From Brevibacillus antibioticus (GTDB lineage: Bacteria; Bacillota; Bacilli; Brevibacillales; Brevibacillaceae), in the NCBI RefSeq assembly GCF_005217615.1, contig NZ_SZNK01000001.1:3560501-3624500 (forward strand): a DNA stretch of 64,000 nucleotides, given 5' to 3'. Position numbers and translations under genes: made by a program. Below are positions 26,999 through 36,476 of the stretch, in pieces. Every line of letters begins with the position of its first letter. The first letter of the stretch is position 1. The notes beneath the pieces were generated by a model. It saw only the letters and a program-made list of their open reading frames with translations. It was not told the origin of the DNA and ran no database searches.

Positions 26999-27916
26999 TT
27001 ATAGCGCCTTTGCTTCCATATAAAAGACAGATAAAAACTTTTTCACGCTAATCCGGCACTTCGTCGTTTTTTCGCCCGCCTCCAGCTCTTGCATCCGTAG
27101 GCGAATTTCTTGAAAGTCAAACAGTCGTGGTGCAAAGTGTTCAAAGGTAGGGTTGGCATAGTCGGTCAACCCCAATGAGGAAAGATGCGTAAAGGCTTGC
27201 AGGACCATCCGGCGCATCCGTTGTTCCATGGCACGCACCTCTTTGGTAATTCCATGCTCATCCATGCTGGCATGCACCTTCAACAAAATTTGTGTGTACA
27301 GTTCCTTGAGCTGCAATTCGTGCAGCTTGTCTCCTTGTCGCTCATCTTGTACGAGCCATTCCATGATCAATAGCAGATCAGGAGCACCCGCTTCACTCGC
27401 GATTCCGAGCTGCAACAGCAGTTTTCTTGCTTTTTGTGAGAGGGTCCCCTGATCGGACGACTGACTTTTCAAGCCGCTCGTATGCGGTTCTTTTGCTTTG
27501 ACATCCAGGATTTGCAATGATTTGCGGATGGTTTGCAGAGATGCTTCCAGAGACAAGTAATCCGATACCCGCTTCAACACAGCCATGACTTCCAGGCGGT
27601 TGATCGGCTTTTGAATAAAGGTATCAATCCCCTGCAAATAAGCCTCCCCGATCATTTCCTTGTTCTCCACCTGTGACACCATGATGAAGCGACCCGCAAA
27701 GCCATCTGTCTGCAACTTTTTGATCGTTTGGATGCCATCGAGCCCCGGCATCAACAAGTCGATCAAAATAACATCGACCCCATACAATTGATCAATCGAT
27801 ACGTGACTACCATCGCTGGCTTGCCCTACAATTTCGCCCAACCCGCTGTCTTGAATAATCCGTTCAAGCATGCGGCGCACTACCGCATCGTCTTCAATTA
27901 AAAAGAAACGTATCAT
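26999..27916 (-). CDS. glnL: GlnL-like (YcbB) response regulator
   Basis: A 305-residue regulator with an N-terminal receiver domain: FLIEDDAVVRRML, phospho-acceptor Asp in VILIDLLMPGLDG near residue 53 and the Lys in FIQKPINRLEV near 104. The rest corresponds to the YcbB domain of B. subtilis GlnL, an unusual output domain. GlnK-GlnL controls glutamine uptake there. It starts four bases after glnK and sits beside the glutamine transporter genes, which it likely controls. Confidence 0.87.
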   Translation of the reverse strand: MIRFFLIEDDAVVRRMLERIIQDSGLGEIVGQASDGSHVSIDQLYGVDVILIDLLMPGLDGIQTIKKLQTDGFAGRFIMVSQVENKEMIGEAYLQGIDTFIQKPINRLEVMAVLKRVSDYLSLEASLQTIRKSLQILDVKAKEPHTSGLKSQSSDQGTLSQKARKLLLQLGIASEAGAPDLLLIMEWLVQDERQGDKLHELQLKELYTQILLKVHASMDEHGITKEVRAMEQRMRRMVLQAFTHLSSLGLTDYANPTFEHFAPRLFDFQEIRLRMQELEAGEKTTKCRISVKKFLSVFYMEAKAL

Positions 27917-27919
27917 TGC

Positions 27920-29188
27920 TTACACTCCCTCCCCTCCGAGCAATTGGTCGGTCGGAATTTGCATTTCTAAGTGCGTCATTTGCTTCTGGTCAGGTAAAAT
28001 GCGTAGGCTTCCTTGCAGGCTTTGGACAATTCCGCGGGCATGCGTCAGTCCAATCCCGGTAGATGCATTTCCTTGTTCATCGTATTTCGTCGTATACCCG
28101 GGCTGAAAAACCCATTCCTGCTCTTCCAGCGGTATTCCCGGACCACTGTCAAGTACACTGAACACCAGATGCCGATGAATTAGCTTCACATTCAGCTCAA
28201 TCCGTCCCGACATGGGAATCGCCTCTACTGCATTGGCTACCAGGTTGTTTAGCACGGAGAGCAGTGCATAGATTTGGCTTGTAGACAGGTTGATGTTACA
28301 GCGCCACTCTATTCGTATATCTTTTCCCAACATCTCTGCGTATTTCTGATTCGCGCGCGCAACCAGCTCACACAGCTCTTTGATCGGTAGCTGTGGTGCT
28401 AGTCCCTCCTGATTGATTAGCTTGGAAATGCCAGCGAGCATCCGCTGCGAATCTTTTTTCACTTCATGCACATTCTCGGCAATCGCCAAGGCCGTCGGGG
28501 ATTCCCCATGATCCGAGGTGAGCAGGCGCCTGTAGAGCTGGTAGCTCTCGCGCGTAATTTCCTCCAGATGTGTCATCGATTTGCGCAAGTAAAAGGCTTC
28601 TTCATACAGCTCCGTATTGATCATCCGCAGACGCTCCAACTCTTGCTGACGCACCTCTCCCACTGCCCGCAACTGCCTGATCGAAAAGCTGTTGTACAGA
28701 CCAACAGCAAAAAAGCTGCGCAAGACCCCAAAGAAGAGAAGCATCAAAAAGCTCTGCCAAGTGATTGGCGAAAAATCAGTGAAATACTGTCGCACCTGAA
28801 TCTCTACCACATTGGAAACAAAATCAATGGATGCACCTATCAGCCCTAACCATAGAGGAGACTCGCGATAGCTACGCGCACGGAGCAAATAAAATAGAAC
28901 GGTAAAGCTGAAATAGTAAAAGGCGGAGGGAAGATGCGCAGCCACACTCTCCATGTACGGACGGTACGTAAAAAAGACATCCATCCCGACGCGAAATCCA
29001 AAGATAAACGTCCCTGTAAAAAATCCCGTCAACAATACAGGTACGGACGAGAACCACAGCAACCCGAAAAAGAAAGCAGCGATGCCCAAGGAAAAACGAA
29101 AAGACCCTCCTACGGGGTTTACCTTCATCTCTCCAAAAAAAGCAGTTGCCAGCATGATAATAAACAGGATCAAAAGGCGTTCTCGCAT
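27920..29188 (-). CDS. glnK: GlnK-like (YcbA) sensor histidine kinase
   Basis: A membrane-bound kinase of about 422 residues. The first 170 residues hold about five to six transmembrane helices. The kinase part shows NNLVANAVEAIP (N box) near 315, LDSGPGIPLEEQEWVF and GIGLTHARGIV (G boxes). The dimerisation His is less clear. The frame opens at GTG 29203, but AAAGGAG overlaps that region and is ideally spaced for the ATG at 29188. It pairs with glnL downstream. Confidence 0.86.
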   Translation of the reverse strand: MRERLLILFIIMLATAFFGEMKVNPVGGSFRFSLGIAAFFFGLLWFSSVPVLLTGFFTGTFIFGFRVGMDVFFTYRPYMESVAAHLPSAFYYFSFTVLFYLLRARSYRESPLWLGLIGASIDFVSNVVEIQVRQYFTDFSPITWQSFLMLLFFGVLRSFFAVGLYNSFSIRQLRAVGEVRQQELERLRMINTELYEEAFYLRKSMTHLEEITRESYQLYRRLLTSDHGESPTALAIAENVHEVKKDSQRMLAGISKLINQEGLAPQLPIKELCELVARANQKYAEMLGKDIRIEWRCNINLSTSQIYALLSVLNNLVANAVEAIPMSGRIELNVKLIHRHLVFSVLDSGPGIPLEEQEWVFQPGYTTKYDEQGNASTGIGLTHARGIVQSLQGSLRILPDQKQMTHLEMQIPTDQLLGGEGV

Positions 29189-29264
29189 AGCTGCTCCTTT
29201 CACACGGAAAAAGATCTCCTATTCTTATTTTACTAAGAATCGAAGATCTGCAAAGATAGAACGA

Positions 29265-29915
29265 TTAAGCGTGCTTGTTTTCCAGTCGCTTGGAGACGAC
29301 TGACAACGCGTAGTTGACGACAAAGTACATCACTGCAATCATCAGGAAGGTCGGGATGACGTAGTTGACATTGCGTCCGTTGATGATTTGCGCATGGTTC
29401 ATCAGCTCTGGCAAAGCGATTACAACAGCCAGCGACGTATCTTTCAAGAGCGAAATGAATTGGCTCACAATCGGCGGAACCATTCTTCTGAGAGCCTGTG
29501 GCAGGACAACATGCCACAGTGTCTGGACATAATTCAGACCAGAAGAACGTGCAGCTTCAATCTGTCCTTTTTCGACCGAATTTAAACCGCTTCGCACGAT
29601 TTCCGACAACATTGCTGCTTCGAAAATAACTAACGCCAGAACAGCTGCCCAAAACTTGTCCAGCTTGATTCCCACTTCCGGGAGAGCAAAATACGTAAAG
29701 AAAATAATCAACAAGAGCGGCAAATTGCGAATCAGCTCTACGATTGTCCCAAGAACTTGTGAGACTCCGGGAATTTTTGCGTAACGCAAAACCCCTACGA
29801 TAATCGCAATAGTAAAGCTGAAGACTATTGATAAGAAAGCGACCTGCAAGGTGACCCAAAAGCCTTCGAGCAGGAAGGTCAAATGACTGGGCGTATAGGC
29901 TCCGATAAAGTCCAT
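29265..29915 (-). CDS. glnP: Glutamine/amino-acid ABC transporter permease, second copy
   Basis: A 216-residue permease with about five helices and the HisMQ-type motif EAARSSGLNYVQTLWHVVLPQALRR-like segment near 130-155, where the permease contacts the ATPase. It lies 15 bases after the first permease gene. In B. subtilis the order is glnQ-glnH-glnM-glnP, the same as here. The preferred substrate is inferred from the glnKL neighbours. Confidence 0.87.
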   Translation of the reverse strand: MDFIGAYTPSHLTFLLEGFWVTLQVAFLSIVFSFTIAIIVGVLRYAKIPGVSQVLGTIVELIRNLPLLLIIFFTYFALPEVGIKLDKFWAAVLALVIFEAAMLSEIVRSGLNSVEKGQIEAARSSGLNYVQTLWHVVLPQALRRMVPPIVSQFISLLKDTSLAVVIALPELMNHAQIINGRNVNYVIPTFLMIAVMYFVVNYALSVVSKRLENKHA

Positions 29916-29930
29916 GATGTCCCCTCCTTC

Positions 29931-30584
29931 TTAGCGGCTTCCAGCCAAGCGTCGCTCCAAATAACTAACGAACGCGCTCAACGGAAGGGTCAGAATCAGA
30001 TAGAAAACAGCTACAAAAATGTACACATCAAAGGTAACAAACGTATCAGCGGAAATCAGGTCTCCATAGTACATCAGGTCAAGACCTGCAATCACACCTA
30101 ATACCGAGGAGTTTTTTACGAGATTGATAAACTGGTTGCCCATCGGCGGGATCACGACCTTGATCGCTTGCGGCAAAATGATATAACGCATCGTTTGCCC
30201 GTACGTCAATCCCGAGGAACGAGCGGCTTCTGTCTGTCCTTTTGGAATCGCCAGAATGCCTGCGCGGATCGTCTCCGCGATAAATGCTGCCGTATACACG
30301 GTCAAGCCGAGTGTACCTGCAATGAACGGATTCAGTATGATACCTATTGCCGGCAGGCCCACAAAAAAGAGGAAAACGACGAGAATCAGCGGGATATTAC
30401 GAACAAACTCGATGTAAGCCGTAGCGATCCACTTGAGTGGTCGAATCGGAGAAATCCGAAAGATCGCAAAGAGCGTCCCCAGTGCAAAGCTCCCGACGAG
30501 AGCAAGCAGGCTCGCCTGCAAGGTGTTCCAAAAGCCTTTGAGATACATATCCATGTGATCAAACAAGATAGAAAAATCGATCAT
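29931..30584 (-). CDS. glnM: Glutamine/amino-acid ABC transporter permease, first copy
   Basis: A 217-residue polar amino acid permease with about five helices. The EAA loop TEAARSSGLTYGQTMRYIIL is clear near residue 125, and IEFVRNIPLILVVFLFF near 60 is typical of the family. It works with the second permease as a heterodimer around the GlnQ ATPase. Confidence 0.87.
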   Translation of the reverse strand: MIDFSILFDHMDMYLKGFWNTLQASLLALVGSFALGTLFAIFRISPIRPLKWIATAYIEFVRNIPLILVVFLFFVGLPAIGIILNPFIAGTLGLTVYTAAFIAETIRAGILAIPKGQTEAARSSGLTYGQTMRYIILPQAIKVVIPPMGNQFINLVKNSSVLGVIAGLDLMYYGDLISADTFVTFDVYIFVAVFYLILTLPLSAFVSYLERRLAGSR

Positions 30585-30632
30585 CTCTTATGCGATCCTC
30601 CTAGTGTGCAAAATTCTGTTAGGAATATAAGG

Positions 30633-30661
30633 GAATGAGCGGCAGAATAAACCGCTCATTC
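30633..30661 (-). terminator. Hairpin between glnH and the permease genes
   Basis: Perfect 10-base arms gaatgagcgg (30633-30642) and ccgctcattc (30652-30661), 20 bases past the glnH stop. On the minus strand it is followed by CCCTTATATT, too weak for full termination. It could be a partial terminator or a stability stem that keeps glnH mRNA above the permease mRNA. Confidence 0.6.
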
Positions 30662-30680
30662 TTTATGGAGTCGAACCGCA

Positions 30681-31532
30681 TTATTTTTTAGGTTTTGTGC
30701 CGATCCATTTTTCATAAATCTTGTCGTATTCGCCGTTTTCTTTCATTTCCTTCAGCAGATCGTTCACGGTTTTCACGAATTCAGCGTCACCCTTGCTGAT
30801 TGCAATACCGTATGGTTCTTCCGTGAAGGTCTCTTCTGTTACACGGTAGTTCGGATCTTGCTTTGCCATGCCATACAGGAGAGCGTTATCAGTTGTAAGC
30901 GCGTCACCTTGACCAGCTTTGAGTGCTGTGAAGGCTTCCGCGTAGTTTTCGAATTCAAGTACTTCTACATCAGGAGCACTCGCTCTGATGTTTTTCGCAG
31001 AAGTAGAACCTTTTGCGGTCACGATTTTCATGCCTTTTTGCATGTCTTTCAGACCGTTGATTGGGCTGTCCTTTTTGACTAAGAAAGATTGGCCTGCCAG
31101 GAAGTACACATCAGAGAAGTCTACTTCTTTTTTACGGTCTTCTGTAATGGTCATCGTTGCGATGATCGCGTCAATTTCTCCGTTTTTCAGCATCGGAATA
31201 CGCGTTTTGGAGGTTACTTCCTTCAGCTCGATTTTGTTTTCGTCCCCGAGTACTTTCTTCGCAATTGCCTTCGCAATATCGATATCGAAGCCTTCTACAT
31301 TTCCGGTTCCCGGATCTTTTAAGCCGAACAAGTTCAGGTCGTACTTCACTCCGACTACGAGTTTGTCTCTTTCTTTGATTTTTGCCAATGTGCCTGTTCC
31401 TGCTGCAGCTGGTGTACCTTTTGCGCCGCCTTCTGTTGTACTACCCCCACCACAGCCTGCCAACGCGGTTGCGCTCAGCATCAGAACGAGCCCCATACCT
31501 GCTACCTTTTTCCACAGCTTGTTTGCTTTCAT
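30681..31532 (-). CDS. glnH: Glutamine-binding lipoprotein of ABC transporter
   Basis: A 283-residue extracellular solute-binding lipoprotein. The signal ends in lipobox ALAGC near residue 26, followed by a GGG-rich linker. The SBP family 3 core shows DKLVVGVKYDLNLFG, VEGFDIDIAKAIAKK, IDAIIATMTITEDR and VDFSDVYFLAGQ, typical of glutamine/glutamate binders. It lies between the ATPase and permease genes. Confidence 0.92.
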   Translation of the reverse strand: MKANKLWKKVAGMGLVLMLSATALAGCGGGSTTEGGAKGTPAAAGTGTLAKIKERDKLVVGVKYDLNLFGLKDPGTGNVEGFDIDIAKAIAKKVLGDENKIELKEVTSKTRIPMLKNGEIDAIIATMTITEDRKKEVDFSDVYFLAGQSFLVKKDSPINGLKDMQKGMKIVTAKGSTSAKNIRASAPDVEVLEFENYAEAFTALKAGQGDALTTDNALLYGMAKQDPNYRVTEETFTEEPYGIAISKGDAEFVKTVNDLLKEMKENGEYDKIYEKWIGTKPKK

Positions 31533-31563
31533 CTGAATACCCCTTTTCTCTATCGTTTTATTT

Positions 31564-32292
31564 TTAGTGATTCAAAATCCGACTCAAGAACAAACGTGCA
31601 CGTTCTTCACGCGGACTTGCGAAAAACTCCTCTGGTGTAGAATCTTCGAGAATCGTGCCCTGATCCATAAACACGATGCGATCTGCCACTTCGCGAGCGA
31701 AGCCCATTTCATGCGTCACGACCACCATCGTCATGCCTTCCTTCGCCAGCTTCTTCATGACATCGAGCACTTCTCCGATTGTCTCGGGGTCCAGTGCAGA
31801 GGTCGGTTCGTCAAACAGCATGATTTTTGGTCGCATAGCCAATCCTCGGGCGATCGCTACGCGTTGCTGTTGACCGCCAGATAGTTGCGTTGGGAGCATT
31901 TCTGCCTTTTCCGGAATCCCTACCTTTTCCAAATAGTAGAGAGCCGTTTCTTCGGCTTCCTTCTGCGATACGCCCAGTACCTTGGTTGGTGCTAGCGTAA
32001 TGTTTTGTAGTACGGTCTTGTGCGGGTATAGGTTGAAGTGCTGGAACACCATGCCGATGTCCCGACGCAGCTTGTTGATATCGGTGTTTTTATCGTTCAC
32101 TTTCACCCCATCTACCACCAGCTCTCCGCTTGTAACCGTTTCCAATCTGTTGATGCAACGAACCATCGTGCTTTTACCCGATCCTGACGGGCCAATGACC
32201 ACGACGACTTCTCCCTGGTTGATATGCAGGTTGATGTTCTTGAGGACATGAAAGCTTCCATAATGTTTGTTTACTTGATGAAAACTGATCAA
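31564..32292 (-). CDS. glnQ: Glutamine ABC transporter ATP-binding protein
   Basis: A 242-residue ATPase with Walker [11 protein letters not shown]-loop [13 protein letters not shown], signature LSGGQQQR, Walker [14 protein letters not shown] and H-loop [10 protein letters not shown]. These are standard for polar amino acid importers. It is the first gene of the gln transporter operon. Confidence 0.93.
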   Translation of the reverse strand: MISFHQVNKHYGSFHVLKNINLHINQGEVVVVIGPSGSGKSTMVRCINRLETVTSGELVVDGVKVNDKNTDINKLRRDIGMVFQHFNLYPHKTVLQNITLAPTKVLGVSQKEAEETALYYLEKVGIPEKAEMLPTQLSGGQQQRVAIARGLAMRPKIMLFDEPTSALDPETIGEVLDVMKKLAKEGMTMVVVTHEMGFAREVADRIVFMDQGTILEDSTPEEFFASPREERARLFLSRILNH

Positions 32293-32479
32293 CCTTAAAT
32301 CCCCCTTGCTCTATGTCTTATTTTGTATACTAATGTCGAACTACTCAAAACTACTGAAAAAGACAAAGAAAAGTTTTTCTGTTTAAAATTTTCTAATAAC
32401 GCACAATAAAAAAATGAAGTGAACCTACCAGGCGATTGGGAGCCAATATATCATGTAACACCTGAATGGAGGCCGGCCT

Positions 32480-33552
32480 ATGAAAGAGGAAAACGTAAAG
32501 CCTTGGCTCATCCGGATGCGCCGAGGAGAGGAAGAAGCTTTTCAAGAAGTCTATCGAGCAACTCGCACGTACCCTAGCCGCACAAACAGGATGTAGACGA
32601 CATGATGAGTGAAGTGTACGTGGAGTTGATTCGAAGCATCGACAGGTACGATGTCGAGCTGCCCTTTATCCCATGGTTCAACGGATTGATTGTGCGGCAG
32701 GTTCGCAACTGGAATCGGAGTATTTGGCGAAGATTCCGCCTGCTAGAGCGGGTAAAGGAAAAAGGCTACGAAGCACCTGTTGCAGGTATGGAGGATAAGC
32801 TGGGGGACATTGATCCTGCATTGGACAGCAAAATCGAACGAATCGCCAAAAATGAGTTGGCTGGCAAGTGGCGTTTGCACAAAGGGACGCGCTTTCGTCC
32901 AAAGCTGGTACATGCTGCAGCAGCGTTCGCCCTGCTCACTGGTTTTGGCTATGCGACACACAGCTTGTTGTACAAAATTAGCGAAGGCTCTGTCCGTATG
33001 GAAGTTCAAGCACGGAAGGATTTTACATTGACGCAAATAACCCCTGAAGAAGTACGTCTGGAATTGGCAAACGTAGAGAACAAACTGGCAACAGGCGAAA
33101 CCGCCCTCGTCTATTTCGCAGCGCTGGAAAAAGAGGAGCACCCTCTCTTTCAACAAAACCCCATGATCGGCATAGAAAAGCCGGATGTCGTGAAAGATTG
33201 GAGCATGGACTACAGTCCTCAGTGAAGAAGCATCTCTCTCACATGCCTTGCCACACCAGCTTCCTGACAGCTTTTCATTCCTTGAGGGTAAACAAGGTAC
33301 CCCCTACGGTGTCATGATGGGTCAAGAAGAACAGCAGTGGCTGCATGAGCTTACGACGCAGTAACTGTCAGCGGAAAAAAAGCGCATTACACGAAAAATG
33401 ATCAGTTCTTGTTTAGTGAATCCGGTCAGTATCAAGAGCTGTCTTGGTTGGATCAAGATGGAGAGCAACCGATTATGTATCGTATCGCTACCGATTCGCC
33501 AACAGTTTCCAAAGAAATGCTGCTCCAGGCTGCAAAAGCAAGCCAGCAGTAA
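32480..33552 (+). pseudogene. Decayed ECF sigma factor / anti-sigma (DUF4367-like) gene
   Basis: A run of coding fragments in different frames. From ATG 32480 (with GGAGG upstream) come 35 codons ending at a TAG/TGA-type break: WLIRMRRGEEEAFQEVYRAT, a sigma region 2 start. From about 32585 another frame continues with DVDDMMSEVYVELIRSID and PFIPWFNGLIVRQVRNWNR (sigma region 2). Region 4 is not recognisable. Then RFRPKLVHAAAAFALLTGFGY looks like an anti-sigma membrane segment. Further frame changes occur near 33225 and 33360, and the tail QYQELSWLDQDGEQPIMYRI fits a DUF4367-like domain, ending at 33552. Multiple frameshifts make it non-functional unless it is translated in pieces. Confidence 0.7.
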
Positions 33553-33559
33553 CAAACGA

Positions 33560-33613
33560 AAAGCCAGTCCTCTCTTGCTTTGTCTTCGCAAAAGAGGACT
33601 GGCTGCTTTTTTA
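33560..33613 (+). terminator. Rho-independent terminator after the sigma relic
   Basis: AAGCCAGTCCTCT pairs with AGAGGACTGGCT, followed by GCTTTTTTA. It directly follows the last coding fragment. Confidence 0.88.
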
Positions 33614-33758
33614 TCCCCACCCAAACCGGGTGGCCAGACAGCATTCGCATAAACCTTCTTGTTTTGTAAAACAGTAAGCATTGACCACACTTATTTTCAC
33701 ATAGGAAAGCTGGCTGAAAATTTCTTTGTTTTAAACTGGAAGTAGAGGAGAGTAAAAA

Positions 33759-34109
33759 ATGACTCGATTTTTAATCAAGACTGCTGTAAACGGCATTATT
33801 GTCGTCGCCTGTTTATGGTTGTTTACAAATGCTTCCTGGACATCCGCTATTTTAACGACACTCGGCTTGACCGTCATCGCTTATCTGATTGGCGATCAAT
33901 TGATATTGCGTGCTACCAATAATGTTACGGCCACGATTGCAGATGCAGTGATCGCTGCAATTTACTTATGGGCAGTTTCCAGATGGCTGGATTGGCCATT
34001 AAGTTTTGGCGAATTAATCATTACGGTAGCCCTTTTAGGTGTGGCAGAACTTGTGTACCATCGTTTTTTGGGGATATACGATCATAATCGTATCAAGAAA
34101 GAACCCTGA
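33759..34109 (+). CDS. DUF2512 (YndM-like) small membrane protein
   Basis: A 116-residue protein with four predicted transmembrane helices. FLIKTAVNGIIVVACLWLF, GLTVIAYLIGDQLILR and GVAELVYHRFL match the DUF2512/YndM pattern. Function is unknown. It ends with charged residues (NRIKKEP). GGAG-like sequence precedes the ATG. Confidence 0.8.
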   Translation: MTRFLIKTAVNGIIVVACLWLFTNASWTSAILTTLGLTVIAYLIGDQLILRATNNVTATIADAVIAAIYLWAVSRWLDWPLSFGELIITVALLGVAELVYHRFLGIYDHNRIKKEP

Positions 34110-34198
34110 AAATAATTCTCCTCTTCCTAAAGCGGATAGATCCGGTCCCCCTTGTAAACCTTATCTTTGGGTTACATCACAACGTAAGGAGAACCCGA

Positions 34199-34756
34199 AT
34201 GGATATCAAAACTCTACTGAGTACTGGGAGGACGTTAATGGGTATTTTATCAGGCAATCCGCAAAATGAACCGATGCATTATGGCGAGGTTTTTGGAGTA
34301 TGGATGTATCTGTCAACGACAAAGGGCTTGCTTGCTGGTTATCAAACAGCGCTCAACCATACTGGTGATCATGATCTGAAAAGCTTCCTCGAAGACATGA
34401 TGCGAAGCATGAAACAAGAAGTGGAACAGCTGGATGAATTGCTCAAAGTGAATGGGATTGGATTGCCACCAGCGCCACCGGATCGCCCTATAGCAAATCT
34501 GGAAAGCATTCCGGCTGGTGCTCGCATGAATGACCCAGAGATCGCTGCCGGTGTTACAAGAGACATTGCAGCCGGATTGGTGGCCTGCAGTCAAATCATG
34601 GCTCAATCCATCCGGGAAGATATCGGAATGCTTTTTGGTCAGTACCATGTTGCAAAAGCTCAATTTGGCCTCAGATTGCTCCGCATTTCAAAAGAAAAAG
34701 GCTGGTTGGTTCCGCCACCTCTTCATATACAAACTCCAGAACTTGTCCATGCCTAA
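34199..34756 (+). CDS. DUF3231-family protein
   Basis: A 185-residue helical protein, recognised as a DUF3231-like member by the pattern MHYGEVFGVWMYLSTTKGLL and the conserved PP-PDRP segment after the second helix. It looks like a ferritin-like helical bundle, but no full metal-ligand set was traced. Family members occur in spore formers; function is unknown. The start is the ATG preceded by AAGGAG eight to nine bases upstream. Confidence 0.78.
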   Translation: MDIKTLLSTGRTLMGILSGNPQNEPMHYGEVFGVWMYLSTTKGLLAGYQTALNHTGDHDLKSFLEDMMRSMKQEVEQLDELLKVNGIGLPPAPPDRPIANLESIPAGARMNDPEIAAGVTRDIAAGLVACSQIMAQSIREDIGMLFGQYHVAKAQFGLRLLRISKEKGWLVPPPLHIQTPELVHA

Positions 34757-34763
34757 ACAGGAG

Positions 34764-34801
34764 GATAAGCACTGCCTGATGGTAGTGCTTATCGTTTTTT
34801 A
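34764..34801 (+). terminator. Rho-independent terminator after the DUF3231 gene
   Basis: GATAAGCACTGCC pairs with GGTAGTGCTTATC around a TGAT loop, followed by GTTTTTTA. Confidence 0.9.
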
Positions 34802-34828
34802 TTTATGTTCGCCTAAGAAATCAGGCCG

Positions 34829-35767
34829 TTAACGGGTAGCGTGCTCGTACAATTTTTGCGCGAACTCCTCCATCAATTCCCGCTTGGCCAACAGCTTAAC
34901 CATTCGTTGAGGCAAGCCCTCTACTCCGTAAAAAGCACCTGCCAATTGACCGTAGACAGCTCCCGTCGTATCCGCATCGTCCCCGAGATTTACCGCTAGG
35001 AACAGGCCTTCTTCGAAAGAATTACTGGAATAAAATGCCCAAAGCGCCGCTTCAAGCGAATCGACGACATATCCCGATCCTTTGATCTCTTTTTTCGTTT
35101 TCCCTTTATAGGAACCATTCGCGACTCGGGCGATATCAGGATCAAGCGGTTGCTTTTCCCATAGACCCGCTATTGGAGAAAACGAATCAGTGAGCAACTC
35201 CTCTTTCGAAATACCCTGTATAGCCCCCAGGAGCAATGCCCCGAACAAGCGACAGCCGTCTACTGCCTTTGCCGTCGCGTGTGTGGTGCGAGAACTTTGC
35301 GCACAGTAATCAATGGCGAGCTCTGGTTGATTGGCATAATAGAGTGCGACAGGTGTTAGCCTCATAATGGAGCCATTCCCTGCCGACATCGGATGATTCG
35401 ATCCGCTGAATGGATTTTTTGTCTGCTCAAAACGCCACAGCGCTTCTTTGGTGATATTCCCTATATCGAAGCAGTGATCCTTGCAGCTCATATACCCCTC
35501 TCGAAACCAGGCTACATATCGGTTCATCTGATCAACTGGATCGAAGCCGTTCTGCGTAATCAAGCTCTCAGCCAGGCACAGCGCCATCGACGTATCATCC
35601 GTCCATTCTCCCGGCTTTAAATCGAATGGTCCTCCCCCGACCATTTCTGTAAGCGGCTGGAAGGTTCCTGGTTTGCGAAATTCTAAAGTAGTGCCGAGTG
35701 CATCTCCAACGGCCAATCCTAACAAACTCCCAGCATAGCGGTCACGCAGTTCCACACCTATCCACAC
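34829..35767 (-). CDS. ADP-ribosylglycohydrolase family protein
   Basis: A 312-residue DraG-like hydrolase that removes ADP-ribose from proteins or small molecules. The dimetal motifs are present: GDALGTTLEF near residue 22, EWTDDTSMALCLAES near 55 (TDDT ligands) and NLGDDADTTGAVYGQLAGA near 270 (GDDADT ligands). GNGSIMRLTPVAL near 130 is also conserved. The start region contains an exact 10-base tandem duplication (ATAGGTGTGG twice), so starts at GTG 35767 and GTG 35755 are both plausible. No mono-ADP-ribosyltransferase gene is visible nearby. Confidence 0.88.
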   Translation of the reverse strand: MWIGVELRDRYAGSLLGLAVGDALGTTLEFRKPGTFQPLTEMVGGGPFDLKPGEWTDDTSMALCLAESLITQNGFDPVDQMNRYVAWFREGYMSCKDHCFDIGNITKEALWRFEQTKNPFSGSNHPMSAGNGSIMRLTPVALYYANQPELAIDYCAQSSRTTHATAKAVDGCRLFGALLLGAIQGISKEELLTDSFSPIAGLWEKQPLDPDIARVANGSYKGKTKKEIKGSGYVVDSLEAALWAFYSSNSFEEGLFLAVNLGDDADTTGAVYGQLAGAFYGVEGLPQRMVKLLAKRELMEEFAQKLYEHATR

Positions 35768-35795
35768 CTATCTTTTTCAGAATTATCTGTACCTA

Positions 35796-35993
35796 TCAAA
35801 CAAAGCATCTGGCAATAACATTTTGACCGACAAATTGTTCGCTCAATTCATCTGTCGCTACCTTTTCTTCTGTGCTCGCAAGCGTGATAATCTGCGGCAA
35901 AACCAGCTTGTAACGGTCCTCCATCACGGTTTCAAGAACGTACTGTTCCTCTTCGTCCCACAAAAGAATTCCTGCCAAAATTCTGGTCTCCAC
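35796..35993 (-). CDS. Hypothetical small acidic protein
   Basis: A 65-residue protein that I do not recognise. It is acidic, with a hydrophobic N-terminus (ILAGILLWDEEEQYVLETV) and a central VLPQIITLAS. GGAGGGG lies six bases before GTG at 35993, so I chose this start rather than the ATG at 36008. It ends 28 bases upstream of the ADP-ribosylglycohydrolase gene on the same strand, so the two may be co-transcribed. Confidence 0.65.
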   Translation of the reverse strand: METRILAGILLWDEEEQYVLETVMEDRYKLVLPQIITLASTEEKVATDELSEQFVGQNVIARCFV

Positions 35994-36035
35994 ACAGATC
36001 CCCTCCATTTTTTTCTCTTTTGAATATGTACGAAA

Positions 36036-36055
36036 GACGGGTACAATGACCCGCC
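36036..36055 (-). terminator. Short terminator-like hairpin
   Basis: Minus strand GGCGGGT pairs with ACCCGTC, then TTTCG. It lies after the DUF3817 gene and before the small acidic gene. It is short, so its efficiency is doubtful. Confidence 0.45.
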
Positions 36056-36089
36056 TTCTAGTGCCTTACGTAATGTGTAATGTGTATAC

Positions 36090-36380
36090 TTACTGCTCTT
36101 TTTTTAGACGTGCATCCAGAACAAAGTTGCCGAATGGCAGTAATGAAGCGATAAATGCCCCGATCACTTTTAAAAAGGACCACTTATTGGTTATTGTAAC
36201 ATGTGCCAACGCCAAAATATACAGGACAAAAAACAAGCCATGAAGTGAGCCGGCAATTTTTACCGGGGCTGGATAATCCCAAAAATACTTGAGCGGCATA
36301 GCAATCCCGAGAAGTACCAAATACGAGATACCTTCGATCAGGCCGATAAGACGAAAGCGTCCGAGGGCAGATTTCATCAT
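36090..36380 (-). CDS. DUF3817-family membrane protein
   Basis: A 96-residue membrane protein with three helices. LGRFRLIGLIEGISYLVLLG at the start and GSLHGLFFVLYILAL in the middle fit the DUF3817 family (YdzA-like). Function is unknown. Both the first and second codons are Met; start choice is not certain. Confidence 0.82.
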   Translation of the reverse strand: MMKSALGRFRLIGLIEGISYLVLLGIAMPLKYFWDYPAPVKIAGSLHGLFFVLYILALAHVTITNKWSFLKVIGAFIASLLPFGNFVLDARLKKEQ

Positions 36381-36476
36381 GTGCGGGTACCATCCTTGCC
36401 ATTGAAATTACCACTATTATAAACGAAAAACTATCATAATGTTGAAAATAGTCCAATGTTCATAATATATTCAAAA

